A stretch of 64,000 nucleotides of DNA from Saprospiraceae bacterium (GTDB taxonomy: Bacteria > Bacteroidota > Bacteroidia > Chitinophagales > Saprospiraceae): contig JADKGL010000026.1 in the NCBI GenBank assembly GCA_016722295.1, positions 62,001 through 126,000 of the forward strand, read 5' to 3'. Shown here piece after piece: positions 54,559 to 63,540 of this stretch. The position numbers were made by a program, and so were the translations under genes. The notes below the pieces were generated by a model that ran no database searches, was not told the origin of the DNA, and was given only the letters and a program-made list of their open reading frames with translations. Within the stretch, counting starts at the first letter, position 1. The number at the start of each line of letters is the position of its first letter.

Positions 54559-54981
54559 TTAGTTAGCCTCAAAACTCACCATCCACTCAATCCCATACTT
54601 ATCTCGAAACATTGCAAAATAGGATCCTCCTGGATTTTCTGTAAGAGGCATTTCGACATTAGCTCCTTCTGACAATCCATTGAAGATATGAAAAGCTTCT
54701 TCTTTACTTTCCGCTGTGATGTAAATTTTACTTCGATTTTCATTCTCATTGACGCGACCCATAAATTCTGGGACATCATTTGCCATCAATATATTCTGAC
54801 CAAAATGCAATGCAATATGCATAAGCTTGTCAGCTTCATTTTCTGGAACAGGAAATTCCTCACTGGCTATTTCTTTAAATCGAATTATCTTTCCGAACTC
54901 GCCACCGAATACAGATTTATAAAAAGTAAATGCTTCTTCGGCATTGCCATTAAAGTTGATGTGTGGATTTATTTTTGCCAT
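54559..54981 (-). CDS. VOC-family protein (PhnB/glyoxalase-like)
   Basis: 140 aa. INPHINFNGNAEEAFTFYKSVFGGEFGKIIRFKEI, then LMHIALHFGQNILMANDVPEF and PGGSYFAMFRDKYGIEWMVSFEAN are the PhnB-like glyoxalase/bleomycin-resistance fold. Likely a metal- or small-molecule-binding protein of unknown substrate. First gene of the VOC-YdeI pair. Complete. Confidence 0.92.
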   Translation of the reverse strand: MAKINPHINFNGNAEEAFTFYKSVFGGEFGKIIRFKEIASEEFPVPENEADKLMHIALHFGQNILMANDVPEFMGRVNENENRSKIYITAESKEEAFHIFNGLSEGANVEMPLTENPGGSYFAMFRDKYGIEWMVSFEAN

Positions 54982-55004
54982 TTTATTCTGTCTTTATAAA
55001 TATA

Positions 55005-55262
55005 TCTAGCAATATACTATACTTTTTTAATAATAATCGATTCTACAAATTTGGATCTCTAGGCAGGGAATTTCCTTTCAGAGTAAAAATAGTAGCCTTT
55101 TATTATTTAATTTTTACTTTTTATTCTCAGAAATCTTACCTGATTCTGGATATTTTGATAAACTTCAAGCATTTTTAATGATTTTATACAACTTTTTGAA
55201 TCCTTTGTTCCCAATATTTAAGAATTTCATTAAGTTGTAACTTAGCATCAGGAGTCCAGACT
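55005..55262 (-). pseudogene. Decayed RelE/ParE-type toxin gene
   Basis: Directly after the antitoxin-like gene, a frame without a start reads LQIVWTPDAKLQLNEILKYWEQR, the classic beginning of a RelE/ParE toxin, but stops after about 25 residues. Shifted frames further on show LSKYPESGKISENK, a hallmark of the family, and KIIKGYYFYSERK-like text (as IIKGYYFYSER) in another frame. At least three frame changes are needed to read it as one gene of about 95 codons. The toxin is therefore inactive. Confidence 0.6.
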
Positions 55263-55479
55263 ATTTGTAAACCTTATACTTTTTCAACTTCAACATTTGA
55301 AAGCGTATTCCTGATTCCATTTGTGCAATACTTTTATCAAGAGCTTCTTTAAAATGTTCTGGAATTTTAATGACTTCATCAGACTTAGACTCAACAGCAA
55401 CACTAATTTCCTCTAATAAGTAATCTTCTGCAGATTCTAATTCTCTGTAAACTTTGGTTTTCAATTCTATACTTGACAT
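55261..55479 (-). CDS. Antitoxin-like protein with a late frameshift
   Basis: 72 aa: MSSIELKTKVYRELESAEDYLLEEISVAVESKSD, an acidic N-terminus followed by KIPEHFKEALDKSIAQMESG. After this the frame reads IRFQMLKLKKYK; restoring one A (GGAATACG to GGAAATACG) gives NTLSNVEVEKV, the typical end of ParD-like antitoxins (SGNTxSxEEVxK). So it is probably a frameshifted antitoxin of the pair with the toxin remnant. It has a TAAATTTG promoter element 29 bases upstream. Confidence 0.6.
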   Translation of the reverse strand: MSSIELKTKVYRELESAEDYLLEEISVAVESKSDEVIKIPEHFKEALDKSIAQMESGIRFQMLKLKKYKVYK

Positions 55480-55507
55480 AAATTGCTGTTTTATATTATA
55501 ACAATAT

Positions 55508-55515
55508 CAAATTTA
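55508..55515 (-). promoter_or_regulatory. -7 promoter element of the toxin-antitoxin remnant
   Basis: TAAATTTG on the minus strand, exact TAnnTTTG, 29 bases before the antitoxin ATG. Confidence 0.45.
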
Positions 55516-55597
55516 TAAAGTGCCATACTTGTTCTAATTTTTACGATAATACCATCAAAGATATAATTTATTGTAATAAACTGCAAGGATTTTAACA

Positions 55598-55921
55598 CTA
55601 TTGCCTATTCGAATTAAATTTTTGCTTTCCAGTCAATAAATCAAAAAACAGTATAAAATCACTAGCTAAACTATAAAAAGGATGTTTAAACGTAGCAGGT
55701 TTGTTCTTTTCAAAAAAGAAATGACCAACCCATGCAAAACCATAACCTACTAATGGGATAGCCAAAAGAAGATTGGTTTTTTGAAAAACAATGCCTACAA
55801 TTAATAATATAAAAACCAAAGCTGTCCCGATAAAATGCAATACTCTAGAGGTAACATTCTTATGTTCTGTTAAGTAAAATGGATAAAATTCTTTTAAGGA
55901 AGAAAAGCTATTCGTTTGCAT
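55598..55921 (-). CDS. DUF962 / Mpo1-like family membrane protein
   Basis: 107 aa. FYPFYLTEHKNVTSRVLHFIGTALVFILLIVG and the later GYGFAWVGHFFFEKNKPATFKHPFYSLASDF with the H...H pattern are the DUF962 (Mpo1-like) signatures. Two or three membrane spans. In yeast, Mpo1 is an iron-dependent dioxygenase for 2-hydroxy fatty acids; the bacterial role is unproven. Complete, monocistronic, with its own promoter element. Confidence 0.9.
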   Translation of the reverse strand: MQTNSFSSLKEFYPFYLTEHKNVTSRVLHFIGTALVFILLIVGIVFQKTNLLLAIPLVGYGFAWVGHFFFEKNKPATFKHPFYSLASDFILFFDLLTGKQKFNSNRQ

Positions 55922-55969
55922 GGTTTTCTATTTATAAATTACTGAATACTTATTATGTACTACCACTCA

Positions 55970-55977
55970 CAAATATA
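55970..55977 (-). promoter_or_regulatory. -7 promoter element for the DUF962 gene
   Basis: TATATTTG on the minus strand, about 49 bases before the start. Confidence 0.45.
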
Positions 55978-56113
55978 GAAATAGTAAACTTCTTTAGAAT
56001 AATTATTTCTAAATATAATCTTAAATAAATTGAACTATGAATTAAATTAGTTGTTTGAAATTAAAGTTTATTTCAGGTAGTGAATTGTGTCCTAGACAAC
56101 AACTAGCTAATCT

Positions 56114-56503
56114 ATGACAAACAAAACCATATCCAATTTTTTAACATACTGCATTGCAGGTGTTTGGATTATAAATGGTCTTTATTGCAAGATATTAAAT
56201 TTCGTTCCACGCCATCAAGAGATAGTAGGCAGAATTCTAGGATCAGATCACACAAGAATCCTTACAATAATCATTGGTGTTCTAGAAATCCTTATGGCTG
56301 TTTGGATCATAAGTAAAATAAACTCTCGTCTTAATGCTATTGCTCAGATTACAATCATAGCGGCAATGAATATCATTGAATTTCTTGTTGTACCAGATCT
56401 TCTATTATGGGGTAGATTCAATATACTATTTGCGTTCATTTTTATATTCATCGTATATTGTAACGAATACTATTTCAATCAAAAAAATTTAAAACAAACT
56501 TGA
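56114..56503 (+). CDS. DoxX-like family membrane protein
   Basis: 129 aa with four membrane spans. FLTYCIAGVWIINGLYCKILNFVPRHQEIVGRILG, then ILTIIIGVLEILMAVWIISKI and LNAIAQITIIAAMNIIEFLVVPDLLLWGRFNILFA match the DoxX-like family (shared with quinone-linked or terpenoid-linked membrane proteins). First gene of a four-gene operon: it is one base from the DUF2071 gene. Confidence 0.88.
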   Translation: MTNKTISNFLTYCIAGVWIINGLYCKILNFVPRHQEIVGRILGSDHTRILTIIIGVLEILMAVWIISKINSRLNAIAQITIIAAMNIIEFLVVPDLLLWGRFNILFAFIFIFIVYCNEYYFNQKNLKQT

Positions 56504-56504
56504 T

Positions 56505-57242
56505 ATGCTTACATTCTTAAAAAATCATCCTTTCGCGGTTGAAAGCTTTTTTGAATGTTCTACTGTATTGACTTTTGCTGTACCAAAAGAACAGCTCCAG
56601 CATCTGATACCTGAATGTTTAACTCTAGATACTTATCAAGATAAATGGGCTTTTATCGCTATTGCAATGGTTCAAACAAAAGAACTAAGACCTAAGTCCT
56701 TCCCAAAGTTTTTAGGAAATGACTTCTTTCTTATTGGCTATCGTATATTCGTAAGATACAATACTATTCAGGGAAAAAATTTACGCGGATTGTATATTAT
56801 TAAATCGGAAACGAATAAAAAAAAAATGGAATTCATGGGTAATCTATTTACCCATTACAGTTATACTACCACAGATATAACTCAAACTGAAACAAACGAT
56901 AAAAAGAAATTTCATCACTTCAATCAAAGTTTAAAATTATTATAGACAAATCTATTGAAGAAGTTATCCTTGCCTCAAAAATCTCCATTTTTAGACTGGG
57001 CAAATGCGCGAAGATTTGCAGGACCATTACCTTTTACTTTTACATACAATGCGCAAAGCAAAGAAGTGTTAATTATCGAAGGAGTTAGAGAAAACTGGAA
57101 GCCTTATCCAATAAAGGTAATTCATTACGAATTTGATTTTTTAAACAAACTAAATCTACAAGGTATAGTTTTGGCAAATGCATTTGAAATTAAAAATATA
57201 CCTTATTACTGGAAAAAAGGAAGAATAGAGTCATGGAAATAA
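56505..57242 (+). CDS. DUF2071 family protein with an internal stop
   Basis: About 245 codons. First part: MLTFLKNHPFAVESFFECSTVLTFAVPKEQLQHLIPECLTLDTY and GNDFFLIGYRIFVRYNT. Second part: PQKSPFLDWANARRFAGPLPFTFTYN and VLIIEGVRENWKPYPIKVIHYEF, the C-terminal DUF2071 core. A TAG at 56943-56945 breaks the frame; both parts are in the same frame. A smooth alternative reading (IIIDKSIEEVIL) exists in the +1 frame over the break, which suggests compensating small indels instead of a single substitution. Either way it may not be functional. Overlaps the methyltransferase start by 10 bases. Confidence 0.8.
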
Positions 57243-57985
57243 AAAGGAGAAAATTTCAAGGCGTCTTAAATATTCTTAGTTTTAATAGACATTTTTATGT
57301 GTTTGGTTTAATTGCGTTAGGCTTGATTGTTTTAAGTTTTCTGTATTTCAATTGGTCGAGTTTATTTCTTTGGATTATTATAGCGGCATTTATCTATGGG
57401 CTTCTTATGCCTTTGATTGTTTCAGCTTATGTCTATGATTTTTCAGGATATTATAATTTTGAGTGGCTAAAAAAATTCAAATTTCAAGATTCTGAAAAAA
57501 ATTTAATCCTAAATATCAATGCAGGATTTGATGAAACTAGTTTTATCCTAAAAGATATTTTTCCACAATCAGAACTCAGAGTTTTTGACTTTTATAATGC
57601 GGAACGACATACTGAACCAGCGATCGTAAGAGCAAGAAAAGTGAGCCATGTATTTCCCAACACCCAACAAATAAAAACAGATAAAATCCCTTTAGATGAT
57701 AACTCTGTTGATATGATTTTTTTGCTTTCTGCGGTCCATGAGATTCGCTCACATTCTGAAAAAGTTCAGTTCTTGAAAGAGTGTCATCGTGTATGCAAGA
57801 AAAATGCTAATATAGTTATGGTAGAACATCTAAGAGACTTTCCAAATTTTATAGCTTTCACTATAGGATTTACTCACTTTTTCTCACAAGATACTTGGAA
57901 AAATGCTTATACAGAAGCAGGTTTTACAAACTTTGAGGAACAAAAATTCACTCCTTTCATGTCCATCTTTACATGTAAACCATAA
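57233..57985 (+). CDS. Class I SAM-dependent methyltransferase with N-terminal membrane anchor
   Basis: 250 aa. Two hydrophobic segments (HFYVFGLIALGLIVLSFLYF, LFLWIIIAAFIYGLLMPLIV) are followed by a methyltransferase domain: NLILNINAGFDETSFIL, LRVFDFYNAERHTEPAIVRARK, TDKIPLDDNSVDMIFLLSAVHEIRSHSEKVQFLKECHRVCK. The glycine-rich SAM loop is degenerate (NINAGFDET). Target unknown. It overlaps the end of DUF2071 by 10 bases and abuts the next gene (no gap). Confidence 0.85.
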   Translation: MEIKRRKFQGVLNILSFNRHFYVFGLIALGLIVLSFLYFNWSSLFLWIIIAAFIYGLLMPLIVSAYVYDFSGYYNFEWLKKFKFQDSEKNLILNINAGFDETSFILKDIFPQSELRVFDFYNAERHTEPAIVRARKVSHVFPNTQQIKTDKIPLDDNSVDMIFLLSAVHEIRSHSEKVQFLKECHRVCKKNANIVMVEHLRDFPNFIAFTIGFTHFFSQDTWKNAYTEAGFTNFEEQKFTPFMSIFTCKP

Positions 57986-58381
57986 ATGGAAATTCATATA
58001 CAAATTATCGGAACTCTATTGATTGTTTTATCATTGATTCATGTCATTTTTCCAAGCTACTTCAACTGGAAAAGTGAACTTCAACATTTAAGTCTGATAA
58101 ATCGACAAATGATGACTGTTCATACTTTTTTTATAGCACTTACAGTCTTTCTGATTGGACTTTTATGTGTTACATCCGCTTCAGAACTTATAGAAACTTC
58201 ACTAGGTAGAAAAATATCATTAGGACTTGCTGTATTTTGGACGATTCGTCTATTTACACAGATTTTTATTTATTCTCCAATATTGTGGAAAGGCAAAACT
58301 TTTGAAACGATTGTACATGTTTTGTTTACAATATTTTGGGCTTATATGAGTTTGGTGTTTTGGTTGGCTTTGTTAAGTTGA
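57986..58381 (+). CDS. Four-span membrane protein of unknown function
   Basis: 131 aa: IQIIGTLLIVLSLIHVIFPSYFNW, MMTVHTFFIALTVFLIGLLCV, ISLGLAVFWTIRLFTQIF and VLFTIFWAYMSLVFWLAL are membrane spans. The SLIHVIFPSYFNWKSEL segment with FxRQMMTVHTFF looks conserved but no family name was recalled. It starts right after the methyltransferase stop, so it is the last gene of the DoxX-DUF2071-methyltransferase operon. Confidence 0.7.
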   Translation: MEIHIQIIGTLLIVLSLIHVIFPSYFNWKSELQHLSLINRQMMTVHTFFIALTVFLIGLLCVTSASELIETSLGRKISLGLAVFWTIRLFTQIFIYSPILWKGKTFETIVHVLFTIFWAYMSLVFWLALLS

Positions 58382-58392
58382 ATCCTTAAATA

Positions 58393-58585
58393 TATGGTAG
58401 TAGTTAGTAATTAGTGGTTAGTGGTTAGTAGTTAGTTTTTAGTAAATTACCTTTAGCCATTATCTATTAGTTTTTATCTATTAACTATTAGTCATTCTTA
58501 ATTAAGCAATTAACTTTTTAATTAGCCATTTGCACATTATGCTAATTTGCAAATTTGCACATTATCCAATTATCACATTAACTAA
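58393..58585. repeat. Low-complexity and dispersed repeat stretch
   Basis: TAGTAGTTAGTAATTAGTGGTTAG is followed by TATCTATTAGTTTTTATC/TATTAACTATTAGTC arrays and then GCACATTATGCTAATTTGCA and TTGCACATTATCCAATTATC, the same family as at 15291-15510. A related tract is at 63421-63545. No gene. Confidence 0.5.
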
Positions 58586-61098
58586 TTATCCATTCCCTTC
58601 ACCAATTTCATAACAGAAATCTTTTTATCAATTGTCTCCATTTGCAGATAATACAAACCTGATGGCAAATGGGCTACATTGATATTCTTTTGAGATAAAT
58701 GTTTCTGTTCAAGAATTAAATTTCCTAAATTATTGTACAGCAAAATAGATTTTATTTTCTGTTTTGCATCTGAAGTAAAAATAATTTCGTCTCGAATGAT
58801 CGTACCATTCATTAACAATTTTTTATTGTGAAGATCTTCTTGATCTACTACAATACATGTACCTGAGAATTCTTCTGAACAACCATAAATATCACTGACT
58901 TTGAGAGAATAGTTTCCATTGCTATAACTCGCTGTATCGCTTGTATTTCCATTACTCCATTGGTATGTTAGTGGTCCTGTTCCTGCACTTGGTATGAATT
59001 TGAGAAGACAATAATTACTCTTATTTGTACTTTCAATAGATCCTTTGATTTCTTCTGCAACAACGACTTTTCCAACACTTGAACTTAAATAATTTGTACC
59101 ACAATAGTATTCTATCTCCAATGGATAAATTCCTGCTTTGTCTGTTTTGATTACTATTCTTCCAGAATCTCGTATTGTGTGTTCAACATTTGATTTTACT
59201 TTTAATGTCAAATTATAATAACCATTGTTTTTCAAGTTTTGATCTAAATAAATCAATGGCTCATCTTGACAAACTACTAGGTCTTTTTGTGGAAATAAAC
59301 TGTTTGCAAAAGCAAGATCCGTTTTCGAAGTAAAACTAATAATATTCCCTGCTAGAGTTAAATCCAATTCTCCTGTATGTGGAAGTTTTATTCTGTTTTT
59401 AAATTGAATAAAATAATTGGAATCATATCGCACGACAAGTTTGTAAAATAAATTTGGATTGACATTAGGAAATAATACCGTACTTGAAAAATTGGTATCC
59501 ACAATGCGAAGATCCAAGCGCAATAAAGCTGCTCTACTTGCTATCAACTGTGTTGAATCCATAGCAGATCTCAGTTCTAGTAAAACCCATCTCACGATAT
59601 CTTTGGAATGCTATTTATTTTTCCAATCCTGTATAATTGTATGGCATTCGATTAAAAATTTGTGATTTTTCGACAGCTTGTGTATAATTCGGTTGACATA
59701 GAGAAGAAAGAGGCGTTTTGATTTTTGCTTCTGTAGGAAGTGCTTCTCTACATACTCCTTTTAAATTCTGATCCATCCATATCAACCTATTTTGCATCCA
59801 TGTTTTTAGTCTTGAAATTTCATCAGGATATGATGTCGCAATATATGCATTGAATCCTCCTGGATTAGTACCAATGATTTTCCATTTATTGTAATGTCTT
59901 GTTATCGGATTTTTCAATGTATCAAATGCATAGCGATTGATGTATTGATTCAAGTAGGCAGTGTCCAAATAGGTTTTGCGCAGATAGTTATAGCGACATT
60001 TGATCTCATTGGCCATCACACTGTCTTGTAGCAATCTTCTCCACATCTCTGGTGTGGGCAATGTGGCAGGAATACAACCATCATACATCCATCCAGTAGT
60101 CAATCCTCCTGAGCAAAAACTAGCATTTCCTAATGCAAAATTATAATCCCAAACTGGTCCTGCTTTTAAGTTTTCCTTTGGTGCCATTGCTATCCAATTT
60201 CTCCTTGTAAAAAACTACTCGCTTTGTATGCATCCACATTGCGTGTGAATTCGCTAATCAATAAATAATCTATAAATGATTCAGTACTTATATATTTTCT
60301 AAATCCAAGATTTGGATCCATGAACCTTGCTCCAGATAATGCAAGTTCAAAACTATCAATAAATTTTTTTATATAATCTTGTTGCTTCACATTGATATCA
60401 TCTGATTCTGGATAATGATAAAGCCATGTGATATTCTGATTATTGGTTGACTTGACTGCAGAAATAAAACTCTTGTCTGCTGGGTTATTTTTCTTGTCAA
60501 TTTTCATTATATAACCACCTGTGATCTCTAGACCTGTGGTATCTTCTGGATTTAACTTTGCTATGTCAATTCGCTCCGCATTTCTTTTAATAGACTCTGT
60601 CAAAATATAAATACCTTGATATTCACCATTCAATATGACTTCACAAAATTTAGTTCTTGGTCCCCAATGTCCCATTTGATTCCAAAGATGATAAGTCAGT
60701 ACATTGCGCATCAAGCTAATATCGTTATACGGTGCATAAAGTACCCAATCTTCCTCTTCAGGTAGATCAAGCAAGGGAAAATCTATATCAGACTTAGATA
60801 CACTATCGCGAAGCTCTATAGCAAATTGCTTTTGTGGATAAGACTGTGAGCTATTTCCTCGAATTTCAATACCAATGAAATTATTATAATGTGCAGTTTT
60901 TGATGAGCTATAATTTTTCTTTCCTTGAACATTAAATATAATCTTCATATGTGCTTCAATCTTTGGATCATTGGCAATAGTCTTGCCTCTTGTGTCAATG
61001 ATCACAATTGGCAATTCGGAAGAGTCTAATCGGATGATTTGAGCTATTATTTTGTCTATCCAAATGAACACAAGAACAAAAAATAAAGCTTTTTTCAT
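58582..61098 (-). CDS. CotH-kinase-family secreted protein with T9SS tail, frame-disrupted
   Basis: About 839 codons in three frames. Start MKKALFFVLVFIWIDKIIAQ (signal peptide), then the CotH domain: GIEIRGNSSQSYPQKQFAIEL, EEDWVLYAPYNDISLMRNVLTYHLWNQMG, GEYQGIYILTESIKRNAERIDIAKL, YLLISEFTRNVDAYKAS, GPVWDYNFALGNASF. A later frame begins IVRWVLLELRS and ends in an Ig-like/T9SS region (ILLYNNLGNLILEQ, LPSGLYYLQME). Breaks lie near 60209-60214 (six A on the plus strand), near 60170-60190 and near 59595-59615. CotH proteins in eukaryotes/spores phosphorylate secreted proteins; here a surface kinase or adhesin role is inferred. Breaks may be sequencing error or real. Confidence 0.8.
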
Positions 61099-61332
61099 AT
61101 GATTTTGTATTGATTAGCAAGATACAAGAAAGGACATAATCCTTTGTAAATCATCTAGAAAATGAAATTATTTTTAATAGAAAATAGAGGATTTTAATGT
61201 AAACATCCTTAAAACGCAATTATAAAGCTCATTTTTTGCCGATTTAACAATATTTTAGCAATAGGAATACAAACCATTAGTGACTATTTGCGTCTCAAGT
61301 ACGAAATTTGTGAAAATTTAAATTCAATTAAA

Positions 61333-61893
61333 ATGTATACATTTCGTTCTATTTGTTTAGCGAGCTTACTTGGTGTAATGCTTTTCGCTTCTTGTGGTAG
61401 TTCAAAGAAAGCTTCAGCTTCTACCGCTTCTTCAACAGAACTTACTGACATCGATAGCAAGGTAAGTATGTTAGCTGCTGATGCAAGTTTCTCAGAGAAA
61501 TCTGCAGCATTAAAGTCTCCTGAAAAAGGAACAGTAAAAATGTTTTATGATGCAGAAGGCGCATTACAAAAAGTAGAAAAAGAAACAACTTCTCCTTGGG
61601 GTTCTAAAGTTTCAAAATATTATTTTGCTGACAACAATTTGATTTATACAAATCATTTTGAAAAAAACACAGCAAAAGAAAAAGGTAAAATTCTTTTCAC
61701 TGATACAAAGTACTATTTTGGTACAAACAAAATTCTTGGCGCAGTTCAAAAAACATTAAAGTTAAAGCCAAGTGATGAAGCATCTTTGGATATGAAATTG
61801 ACAAAAGAAAAATTCAAAGCATTAACACCAAATCCAAATATGTTGAGAGATGAGATGCTTGTAATCAAAAAATTAAAAACTTTAGTAAAATAA
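61333..61893 (+). CDS. Hypothetical lipoprotein
   Basis: 186 aa from the ATG at 61333. Lipobox LFASCG (Cys about 21), then a Ser/Ala/Thr-rich linker and a Lys-rich body: FYDAEGALQKVEKETTSPWGSKVSKYYFADNN, YFGTNKILGAVQKTLKLKPSDE. No family recognised. The upstream frame to 61288 lacks a signal and is not preferred. It is followed 30 bases later by another lipoprotein gene, so the two may be co-transcribed up to the terminator at 62821. Confidence 0.65.
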   Translation: MYTFRSICLASLLGVMLFASCGSSKKASASTASSTELTDIDSKVSMLAADASFSEKSAALKSPEKGTVKMFYDAEGALQKVEKETTSPWGSKVSKYYFADNNLIYTNHFEKNTAKEKGKILFTDTKYYFGTNKILGAVQKTLKLKPSDEASLDMKLTKEKFKALTPNPNMLRDEMLVIKKLKTLVK

Positions 61894-61923
61894 TTTTCTA
61901 AACCTATATAAAAAATTACAACA

Positions 61924-62799
61924 ATGAAAAAATTACTTTCATATTTATTTTATCTTTCAATAGCAGTAGTTGCTATTCAATCTTGTACTCCTGAAGATGA
62001 GAATAATAATCCTACACTAACAGGTCCTGTTGTTAGTTTTATTACTGGAAACAACAATATTTCAGATGATGCCATCGTAACTAGAAACGAATATTTCAAA
62101 GTGGTTCTTTCTGCTACAAAAGGAACAGCTGGACAATTAAAAACATTCGAAGTATTGGCTGACAATGTACCGTTAGATCCTACAAAAATGAAAATCAATG
62201 GAACTACAGCAGCATCAAATCCAGTATTATTATTTGCTCCAGATATTGATGGAGTAAGCAATTATGCAGTTGAAATCCTAGCTTCAAGTCTTCCAGATAC
62301 AGTGACGTATACATACAGATTTACTGATGCGGCAGGAAATAAAGATTCAGAAGTAATCGATATTTATACGTTAGGTACTAGTGTCTCTACTGTTAGCAAC
62401 TTAAAAGTATATAATACTTCTTCTCCAGCTGGATATTTAGGTAGCGTAGATCTAATCAACGGCGTTACTGTCGCAAAAGGAAGTACAGCTGCTCAACTTG
62501 AAGATTATGGTGTTCAATCAACTACTAATAATACTTGGTTGATGAGATTCTTAGAAAGAAATGGTTCTAATATCAGAACTTCTCCAAACACGTTTAAATT
62601 TGATTCTGTGCTTTTTGCCGAAGATATTAAAGCGGCTTACGATCTTGGTGCAGACTCACCAAATAATGATATCTTAATGGTGAAAGATTTAGTATTTCTT
62701 GTTAATCAAGGTACAAAATATTTTGCTGTTAAAGTAAACGATCTTTTTGTTACAGCAAATGATAATTTAGATTACTCTATAATTTCAATTAAGAAATAA
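61924..62799 (+). CDS. Hypothetical lipoprotein with beta-sandwich-like repeats
   Basis: 291 aa. Lipobox VAIQSCTPEDE, then Ig-like strands (GPVVSFITGNNNISDDAIV, EYFKVVLSATKGTAGQLKTFEVLADNVPLDP, DTVTYTYRFTDAAGNKDSEVIDIYTLG), then a second domain with NVSNLKVYN-like and FLVNQGTKYFAVKVNDL. Likely an outer membrane or surface lipoprotein. Codon use is slightly richer in GC than the genome average but still normal. Function unknown. Confidence 0.65.
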   Translation: MKKLLSYLFYLSIAVVAIQSCTPEDENNNPTLTGPVVSFITGNNNISDDAIVTRNEYFKVVLSATKGTAGQLKTFEVLADNVPLDPTKMKINGTTAASNPVLLFAPDIDGVSNYAVEILASSLPDTVTYTYRFTDAAGNKDSEVIDIYTLGTSVSTVSNLKVYNTSSPAGYLGSVDLINGVTVAKGSTAAQLEDYGVQSTTNNTWLMRFLERNGSNIRTSPNTFKFDSVLFAEDIKAAYDLGADSPNNDILMVKDLVFLVNQGTKYFAVKVNDLFVTANDNLDYSIISIKK

Positions 62800-62820
62800 A
62801 ATCAAAATTTATATTTTTGG

Positions 62821-62848
62821 AAGGCTCAGAGAAATCTGGGCCTTTTTT
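62821..62848 (+). terminator. Intrinsic terminator after the lipoprotein genes
   Basis: AAGGCTCAGA (62821-62830) pairs with TCTGGGCCTT (62835-62844) with one G-U, a GAAA tetraloop and a T6 tail (62843-62848). A strong terminator in a window where few are visible. Confidence 0.85.
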
Positions 62849-62861
62849 ATTTCGGTTCTTT

Positions 62862-63410
62862 TTATGAACCCCAACGATAACTTTCATGAGAAACTCCTAG
62901 CAGATCTATCACTCGATTCGTAACAGTTGCGATCACTTCTTGAATCGTTTTTGGTTGAGAATAAAATGAAGGTGTTGCAGGACACAAGATCCCACCTGCT
63001 AAAGTTATTTTTCGCATATTCTCAATATGAATCAAATGTAATGGTGTCTCTCTTAAAACCAAAATCAACTTTTTTCTCTCCTTCAACATGACATCTGCTG
63101 TACGTGTCATCAGATCATCAGATACGCCTGAAGCGACTCTTCCCATAAATCCAGCACTACATGGACAAACCACCATTGCATCCCATTGAGCAGAACCAGA
63201 AGCAAAGGGCGCCATGAAATCTCGCTTTGAATAGGTGATCTCTTTGTATTGCTCATAGCTTGTGTTTCCTATTTCGATTTCCCAGTTTTTCTTCGCATTA
63301 TCACTCATTACTAGTGCTAATTGAATAGCAGGCTTTGAACTCAGTTTCTGAATTAAATCTTGTGCGTACAATGATCCACTACTGCCTGATATTCCTACTA
63401 TTATTTTCAT
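62862..63410 (-). CDS. ubiX: Flavin prenyltransferase UbiX (Pad family)
   Basis: 182 aa, normal length. MKIIVGISGSSGSLYAQDLIQKL has the flavin-binding GxSG motif, FMAPFASGSAQWDAMVVCPCSAGFMGRVASGVSDDLMTRTADV the prenyl-acceptor pocket, and KLILVLRETPLHLIHIENM the conserved ETP motif. Makes prenylated FMN, the cofactor of UbiD-type decarboxylases. No ubiD is in the window. Convergent with the lipoprotein gene across the terminator. Confidence 0.95.
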   Translation of the reverse strand: MKIIVGISGSSGSLYAQDLIQKLSSKPAIQLALVMSDNAKKNWEIEIGNTSYEQYKEITYSKRDFMAPFASGSAQWDAMVVCPCSAGFMGRVASGVSDDLMTRTADVMLKERKKLILVLRETPLHLIHIENMRKITLAGGILCPATPSFYSQPKTIQEVIATVTNRVIDLLGVSHESYRWGS

Positions 63411-63420
63411 TTATTTTTAA

Positions 63421-63535
63421 ATTAGTAATAAGTAGAAAGTGGTAAGTAGTAAGTTAATTCACTTTCAACTTCTTTTCACTTTCAACTTTCCACTTTTCAC
63501 TATTAACTACTTTCAACTTTTCACTATTAACTATT
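63421..63535. repeat. Low-complexity TTTCAACTT / TATTAACTA repeat
   Basis: Repeated CACTTTCAACTTCTTTTCAC and CTATTAACTA units between ubiX and pyrH, echoing the tract at 58393. No coding sense. Confidence 0.45.
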
Positions 63536-63540
63536 ATCTA

